A stretch of 64,000 bases of DNA from assembly GCA_963556255.1 (NCBI GenBank), contig OY744604.1, forward strand, positions 73,543,130 through 73,607,129, read 5' to 3'. Below are positions 58,307-64,000 of this stretch, one piece after another. Source of the stretch: Allolobophora icterica (lineage: Eukaryota > Annelida > Clitellata > Crassiclitellata > Lumbricidae). The notes beneath the pieces are model-generated. The model ran no database searches. It saw only the letters and a program-made list of their open reading frames with translations, and had not been told where the DNA came from. Each line of letters starts with the position of its first letter. Positions within the stretch are counted from its first letter, which is position 1. A program made the position numbers and the translations under genes.

Positions 58307-59185
58307 TGCGTTATAGAAATTGTAGAAGCTGCATTACCTTTGTGAGGTACTTAAAAAGCGCTACGTTAGTGTATGGATACATACATACATACATGCTTAC
58401 GTACTTGCACATCTACATACTTACATACATACATACACACATGCACACATACTAAGGGAGGGGGCAAAACGTTTGATTATTATGATCATTACAACAGTCC
58501 CAACACGATTTTCAATGCAAAAAACAATATTTAGTTAAGTCCTTTACCATTATTTTTTAAGTTGTCACGTGTTCTGTGTTCAGAAATCAGTTTTTTCAAT
58601 AAATTCTATGCAAAAACTTCATTTTGGCACCCCTGGAAAAATTTTGCCCCCCCAATATGTTTGCATGTATATATGTATTTATGTAAGTATGTAAATGTGT
58701 AAATATGTAAGCATGGATGTATGTATGTATGTATGTATGTATGTATGTATGTATGTATGTATGTATGTATGTATGTATGTATGTATGTATGTATGTATGT
58801 ATGTATGTATGTATGTATGTATGTATGTATGCATGCATGCATGCATGCATGCATGCATGCATGCATGCATGCATGCATGTATGTATGTATGTATGTATGT
58901 ATGTATGTATGTATGTATGTATGTATGTATGTATGTATGTATGTATGTATGTATGTATGTATGTATGTATGTATGCATGCATGCATGCATGCATGCATGC
59001 ATGCATGCATGCATGCATGCATGCATGCATGTATGTATGTATGTATGTATGTATGTATGTATGTATGTATGTATGTATGTATGTATGTATGTATGTATGT
59101 ATGTATTTATCCATACACTTAACGTGGCGCTTTCAAGTACCTCACATAGGTGCTGCAGCTTCTACAGTTCTTATAACGCACGACA
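58307..59185. repeat. Tail-to-tail inverted repeat enclosing tetranucleotide arrays
   Basis: The arm at 58307-58384 (GTAGAAGCTGCA, GTGAGGTACTT, GTGTATGGATACATAC) is the complement of the arm at 59104-59185. Between them lie an (ATAC)n tract, a GGGGGCAAAA/TTTTGCCCCC-ended segment (about 58455-58652) and the long (TATG)/(CATG) array. Confidence 0.8.
58717..59107. repeat. Alternating (TATG)n/(CATG)n array, 391 bp
   Basis: Five blocks: TATG 58717-58830, CATG 58831-58878, TATG 58879-58974, CATG 58975-59030, TATG 59031-59107. Every block keeps the 4-bp frame. Long frames over it (Met/Tyr/Val/Cys or Ile/His/Thr repeats) are artefacts. Confidence 0.97.
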
Positions 59186-59189
59186 CAGA

Positions 59190-60890
59190 AACTGGGTAAA
59201 TTATCAGCGTAGCCTAGTTGTGGGGCACGGTTGATGATGGAATGAAGCTGGTGGATTCTGGACTTCTCCACTGTTCTCCAGGTCCACAAGGTAGGCTATG
59301 GATGCCCCTGCTTGTGTGCAAAATTAGGTAATTGGATCAGATGTGCTAGGCGGTGACGCATCGATGTTTGGCACAGAGCTAAATCACCTCCATAGTTGAT
59401 TACGATATACACGGATTTCGCTGGCTATGCTTTATAACAGCTTTTTACATATAGGCTACACCCAGTAATTAACGTAGTGATGTAGGCCCTACTTAGCTAT
59501 TTTGTTGTTAGTGATAGCTGCGTGCAATTAACGATCAATTAACATGCTTTGTGGAATAGTTTGCGCAGATAATATCCGTAATAGAACAGAGATCAGCTTT
59601 GTTTTCTGTAGAACACATGTGACATTCGTTTACTGCTAAATAGAGCTAGGAAGTTCGTGATCGTGTGTCACTGAGGTTGACGTCGTTGGAATGAATACGC
59701 CGATTAGCAAGCGTGAATGCTTCTGGTAGAAGTGTCTTGTTTAGAGATGGTGCAGTCGAAATTCAACCCATGGCAAGGAGAGATCCCTGCGACGTTTCTG
59801 TGCTTAACTTCAGAAGGATGTTTTGAAAATGGAGTTTTTGTTCCGACAACATAGAGAAAGGACGCCATGTTTTCGTTGCTACTCGGTTACATTTAGGCTA
59901 CACAAACGATCTGTACTAAAGCTTAATACAGTGCATTAGCCCTAAACGATGACGAATGCTTGGATTTAAACCAAAGATCAACCCAAGTCTGGACATTATA
60001 GGCCTACCTTTTGTAATTCATCGACAACCTTTCAATACTGCATAAGTGAAATATTATGTTGCTATTAGCTTTGTAGCCTAAGTTCGAAATTTTGCTAAAT
60101 CGAGTTCTTCCAAAAATAACTCTCGTTCCGTGTTTATTCTGACTTCATTGGCAAGCCATGAAGTGGCAAAATGATGCAAGATGATAAGCTAGACCCATAT
60201 TTCGGCGATTTATGTTAACTTATTACAATATTAGCATACATCCGTGCTCAAGGCGGACGTGACTTGTGCACAGGAACTCCTTATCAGTCATGGCACCTAT
60301 CGCTGTTGTTAAAAGCCTGGATTTGGCTTCAATTAAATGCTGGTCGACTTCGATATAGCGTAGTTTCACAGCCGTTATTCTGATTATTTTGCATCTAGAG
60401 TTTTAGACTCGAACTTAGACCTACGTTGAACTCGATCGCTAGCTTCGTTGTGTGGACATGTAATGCATACTGAAAGGCACGCCCATACTTTTTTCCACCG
60501 TGTGCCATTGGCGTTCGTAGTAGGCCTATCTGGTTCTCACGTCGACCTCTCCACTGTGAACCAGTAGAGACTGAGGACAAACAATAATTAGACAATAAAG
60601 TTGTAATTACTAAATATTAGAATTTGTAATCTATTTGGTAAAGCACAGCAACGCATGATAACAGAAATCTGCTGTAAATTAGCCCTAAATATGATTATAA
60701 GTCAATCACATAATTAGGCCTATCATTAGACGAAATGAAATACATACATGCGAGGACAGAGGAGAGCTAAATTTTCAAAGGAAGCAATGATTATATTTGA
60801 ATTATGTCGAAAACATAATGTGTCTTATCCTAAGCATCAAGCAGCCTGTTAAACGCAAAACGTGCATGTTTTTACACGTGCATTGTAAGA
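59190..60890. other. Intergenic, no feature recognised
   Basis: AT-rich unique-looking sequence with several AGGCCTA motifs. I see no exon, RNA gene or mobile element. Confidence 0.5.
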
Positions 60891-60894
60891 CTCC

Positions 60895-61140
60895 CATCCT
60901 CTAGACTTTCTTGTCATTTCTTCTCCTACAATTCAGTCTGTTCCAGCAGCTTTCTCTCTTCCATTTCTTTTAATATTTTTCTCTTTTCTAAATCTCGCTT
61001 CCTCTTTTCAAATTCTTTCTGTTCCAATCTCAGTCTCTATTCCTTTGCTTCCATTTGCCTTTCCTTAACAAATCCTCTAAATCACTGTCCTTCAATTCCT
61101 AATTCGTGACCAATCTTAATCCACTTTTGAAATTCAGTCG
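60895..61140 (-). pseudogene. Gag-like retroelement remnant
   Basis: The minus strand, with two in-frame stops, reads FQKWIKIGHELGIEGQ, then FRGFVKERQMEAKE, then LRLEQKEFEKRKRDLEKRKI and LKEMEERKLLEQTEL. A W-x-x-x-G-x-x-LG-x-x-G start followed by a charged coiled coil resembles the gag-like N-terminus of LTR retrotransposons in marine invertebrates. A lone fragment; no LTRs were found. Confidence 0.5.
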
Positions 61141-62330
61141 TAATGTTTGAAATCATAAAATATTCCTCAATCAATTCTGTAGACTAAATTTAACGCTATA
61201 AAACTCTTTCAAACTAACACACAAATGACTCATCAATCAGTCTATGCATATTCATAATCATTTCTAGGCAGGCCCCTAATTATAGCCTTATTCCCAAACT
61301 ACAATATCAGTGACGTATTATCTGACGTCGTGAATATTATTCGTCACCAAAGATCTATGTCCTATAACGGTATTAACGGCAGTTTGTATTGTTTGTCTTG
61401 GACTTATCTATCGATTGAGAATGGTGAGCCAACCGATTTACTAATCCATAAAGTTCTAAGGTAGTCTGAAATGGGCTCTTGCCTAGTGATATGGACCCAA
61501 CGTTGTCGAAAAAATTCAATCCTTACGACAATCACCATTTAATGCGTGGTTTTGTGCTTACACAATTTACATTACATTACCAGACTACAATAAGCAGGCT
61601 CAGCTGGATTTCAACAGTCGGTTTTTGAACGATGGACTCTTCTCAGTTATATATGAAAAATATTCATACCACAGCTTATTAATAAGTTACTCAAATCGCC
61701 TCGAGTGAGAGAACAACTTAAAAGCTTTCGGCGAAAATTCCTTTATTTTTTAATGCAACGCAGTTCCACTTGAATTCAGTTCTAACTGCAAATACATTTG
61801 GGTGGAGATAAGTACATATATGTGTATGCTTGTATGTGTGCATCCACGCTTTCTTGTTTGTTGTTTTCATGCGTGTACTAAATCAAATCAGGTTCTGCAT
61901 GTTCGATTTTGGAAGATCAACGTTTATGAGGCTCTTTAAGCACTGTAGTAAAACATTATGAAACGAGGCTAATGGGTTAGCCACTCGATCGTACGTGCTT
62001 AAATAGCTAATCAAAAGATCAGATTTCAAACCATTCACATCGAAAGCCCTGAAAAGGGAAAGCTACGTTGAAATAATGTTTAAATGTTTAAATATTCTAT
62101 AGTTGTATGTGTTCAGGGCAGATTCAGGATTTACTATGCTTTTTCAGCCAGGTAGGGATCCAGCTTTCTTTGCCCACGTTAAAATATAAAATTACAGTGT
62201 CTCCCACTTTCCTGATAAACATTCTGCTTATCATTCTTATCACAGTGATCATACAACTTATGATCAGTAAAAAAAGCGATACAACGGCACTGCAGTATAA
62301 ATTCTCTTAAGGCTAACTTTAAGATCGCAT
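61141..62330. other. Intergenic, no feature recognised
   Basis: No supported exon or element. Confidence 0.45.
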
Positions 62331-62399
62331 GGACAAGCGTTAGGGACGAGATGAAATCCAGTGTGTCTCTCGCACTCTCTAGCGGCAGATTCAGCAGAG

Positions 62400-63120
62400 C
62401 GTGACCGTGTCCACCATGTGGCACCAACCTGTTCTGTCTTAAGCCTTCTTCCAGGCTGTGTGGAGGCCCACGTTAGCGTTTCTCTACGATTTTAATCAAC
62501 GTGTTCCTAGGTCTATCGCGTTGTCTCTTCCAATCCTCTGGAGGCTTGTTCACGGCGGCGCTCAAGGCTCTCCAGTGGTCCTCGTCTTCTGATGATAGTG
62601 AGCTCAAGGCTCTCCAGTGGTCCTCGTCTTCTGATGATAGTGAGCTCAAGGCTCTCCAGTGGTCCTCGTCTTCTGATGATAGTGCAGCCCGTCCGAAGGA
62701 GCGCAACTATTGTATAGAAGGGTGTCGTTGCTGCACTCCTCGTGATTGTCAGGTTGCTGATGTGATATCTGTACGAAATCCACAACATAGCAAAGGCGTC
62801 ACGCTTCCTATTCAAGTTGTTGGTTGATGTCCAGGTCTCAAAACTGCTGAGTGGGACTGGAAACATTATTTAGTTTGTAGAGCTGCAGCACCTGTCCTTG
62901 TTCAGGGAGGTCATGAAGGATCTGGTTACTGCGATTCGGTGCTTCATTTTGTAGTTCGCTAGATCTGTTGGACATAGTGCAGTTGCCCAGATATGTCAAG
63001 GTATCAACGACCATCAGTGTACTGCCCGTGGCTGTCGAATGTGGTGGTCACGCGCACAATCCATGGTAGTCCGGATCTTGGTCTTGTCCCAGTTGAAATC
63101 CAGACCGAATATCTAGGCCT
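62400..63120 (-). pseudogene. LINE polyprotein remnant with internal triplication
   Basis: The minus strand reads GLDFNWDKTKIRTTMD, then MKHRIAVTRSFMTSLNKDR, FETWTSTNNLNRKRDAFAML and ATTPFYTIVALLRTG, the ordered pieces of an RTE/jockey-like C-terminal half (K-TK, RRIA-AR--M-SL, ETWT, LR-FGH). Frames are broken and the ..DHWRAL.. segment is tandemly triplicated (62560-62685). Confidence 0.72.
62560..62685. repeat. 42-bp tandem repeat, three copies
   Basis: Three near-identical copies of a 42-bp unit (GCTCAAGGCTCTCCAGTGGT...GATGATAGTGA). 42 bp keeps the reading frame (14 residues, SSEDEDHWRALSSL on minus). Confidence 0.95.
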
Positions 63121-63419
63121 CAGTGTATGAAATGCATTGCTTCTAAATTATCCAAGCACACCAACTGCTACAGGATTATTATCGGCATAAACATTAATAA
63201 ATAAGAAGCCTATCTAATACCACTTGAGAATGTCTAAAGGAGATGGCCAGATATGAAAAAAATGCACTTATAATCTAATAATAGGAATAAGCAAGTCGAA
63301 CTGTAATCGATCCACGGGTCATGTGGACTTCGGACCTGTTAAGAGAGACAGACACACAGAGAGAGAAACGTATACAGACGCTCGGTAATTATTTAGATGC
63401 AGGAAAACGATTAGCCAGA

Positions 63420-63665
63420 TACATGCATGGTTTCATAAACACATACATATGCACATGTAGATCATATATTCATAAATAGGCTTACCTGCATGGATGCATG
63501 CATACATACAAACAAACATGCACACAAATATTTACAAACCATTCACACGTGGATACACACATGCCGGCACACAAATGCATACATACTGTACATTCATGCA
63601 CACATACACACGCTTATAGGCCTACACAAACATGCAAGCATGCATACATACATGGATACATATAG
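63420..63665. repeat. Degenerate (ACAT)n-rich region
   Basis: Imperfect ACAT/CACA tetranucleotides with His/Thr/Ile frames, an old, decayed microsatellite. Confidence 0.6.
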
Positions 63666-63951
63666 CCTATTCGTATACGAGCAGATATATATAAACAAGA
63701 GAAGTAGACAGGCACTTGATATATGGTCTGGTTCGCAATTTAATATGATAACTGGATCACTAGATAGTCAACACATCGGAGATAGTCGTACAATGAACTA
63801 GATCTTAAAGATAATCCGATGTGCACACTTCCACATTCAGATATAAATGCATTTACTGTACAGCCTTCTCTGCTGAATTGTCGTAGATGAAATAAGAAGC
63901 TGAAACGATTCACAGCATCTCAGACATCGTGCAAAGTACTTGAGGACCAAA

Positions 63952-64000
63952 ATGAACACGAAGATCTTACTTCTTGGAGTCAATGTCCTCCTGATTGCAT
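63952..64000 (+). CDS. Start of a secreted or membrane protein gene (partial)
   Basis: ATG at 63952 in AACATG-like context (CCAAAATGA) opens MNTKILLLGVNVLLIA, a short basic start plus hydrophobic core typical of a signal peptide, reaching the window edge without a stop. It has the opposite strand to the receptor cluster. The product cannot be named. A chance open frame is possible because only 16 codons are visible. Confidence 0.45.
   Translation, partial: MNTKILLLGVNVLLIA

Noticed and set aside
58596..59234. Long Met/Tyr/Cys and His/Thr/Ile repeat frames
   Set aside because: Pure tetranucleotide repeats are open in all frames; no other coding evidence.
63490..63801. His/Thr-rich 103-residue plus frame
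   Set aside because: Decayed (ACAT)n microsatellite.

Overview
This is eukaryotic, animal-type DNA: AT-rich, intron-rich, dense in microsatellites and mobile elements, with split genes using GT-AG (and two GC-AG) introns. The abundance of the AGGCCTA palindrome, the tRNA-like SINE and CR1/L2-like LINE tails ending in 'gcgctatataaat', and the gene types (CUB, Ig-like and Ser/Thr-mucin type I receptors) suggest a marine deuterostome invertebrate such as an echinoderm or hemichordate. That assignment is inference. No rRNA, CRISPR array or bacterial-style operon is present.

The core of the window is a tandem cluster of type I membrane receptor genes, all on the minus strand, rebuilt here exon by exon from splice sites and reading phase. 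Two kinds alternate. CUB-type: gene A (3697-16710, 13 exons, 801 aa: signal peptide, 3 CUB domains, Ig-like domain, cysteine-free beta-type domain, Ig-like domain, short Thr stalk, TM segment, tyrosine tail) and gene B (30653-40850, 8 exons, 391 aa: signal peptide, 2 CUB, stalk, TM, tyrosine tail). Mucin-type: gene E (only exon 1, 315-393; the body lies beyond the left edge), gene C (23851-26862, 5 exons, 220 aa) and gene D (48089-55770, 13 exons, about 543 aa), each with a signal peptide, Ser/Thr stalk, TM segment and tyrosine tail. The order by coordinate is E-A-C-B-D. Every exon junction between domains is phase 1 and every junction inside a CUB domain is phase 0. The two kinds share exon-1 architecture and a TM exon motif (IC-x-LGYI-x-LA), so they are likely ancient relatives. 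Tails carry ITIM/ITAM-like and YxN motifs, so an immune, allorecognition or signalling role is plausible but inferred.

E-A and C-B look like two copies of one 24-27 kb segmental duplication, including flanking DNA (for example 1960-2260 against 28660-28930, 21236-21400 against 42065-42200, and 21720-22010 against 44050-44380). The copies differ mainly by insertions, so each serves as an empty-site control for the other.

Layout: 1-3700 gene E exon 1 and intergenic repeats; 3.7-16.7 kb gene A; 16.7-23.8 kb repeat-rich intergenic DNA with CR1-like LINEs, a SINE, a hAT MITE and a 156-bp triplicated repeat; 23.85-26.9 kb gene C; 26.9-30.6 kb intergenic; 30.65-40.85 kb gene B, carrying an internally deleted pogo element, a 600-bp hAT MITE and LINE pieces in introns; 40.9-48.1 kb intergenic with a (TA)n tract, LINE fragments and a TTAA-flanked piggyBac; 48.1-55.8 kb gene D; 55.8-63.9 kb intergenic with MITEs, an alternating (TATG)/(CATG) array, a gag-like remnant and a LINE remnant; and at 63952 the first codons of a plus-strand signal peptide running off the right edge.
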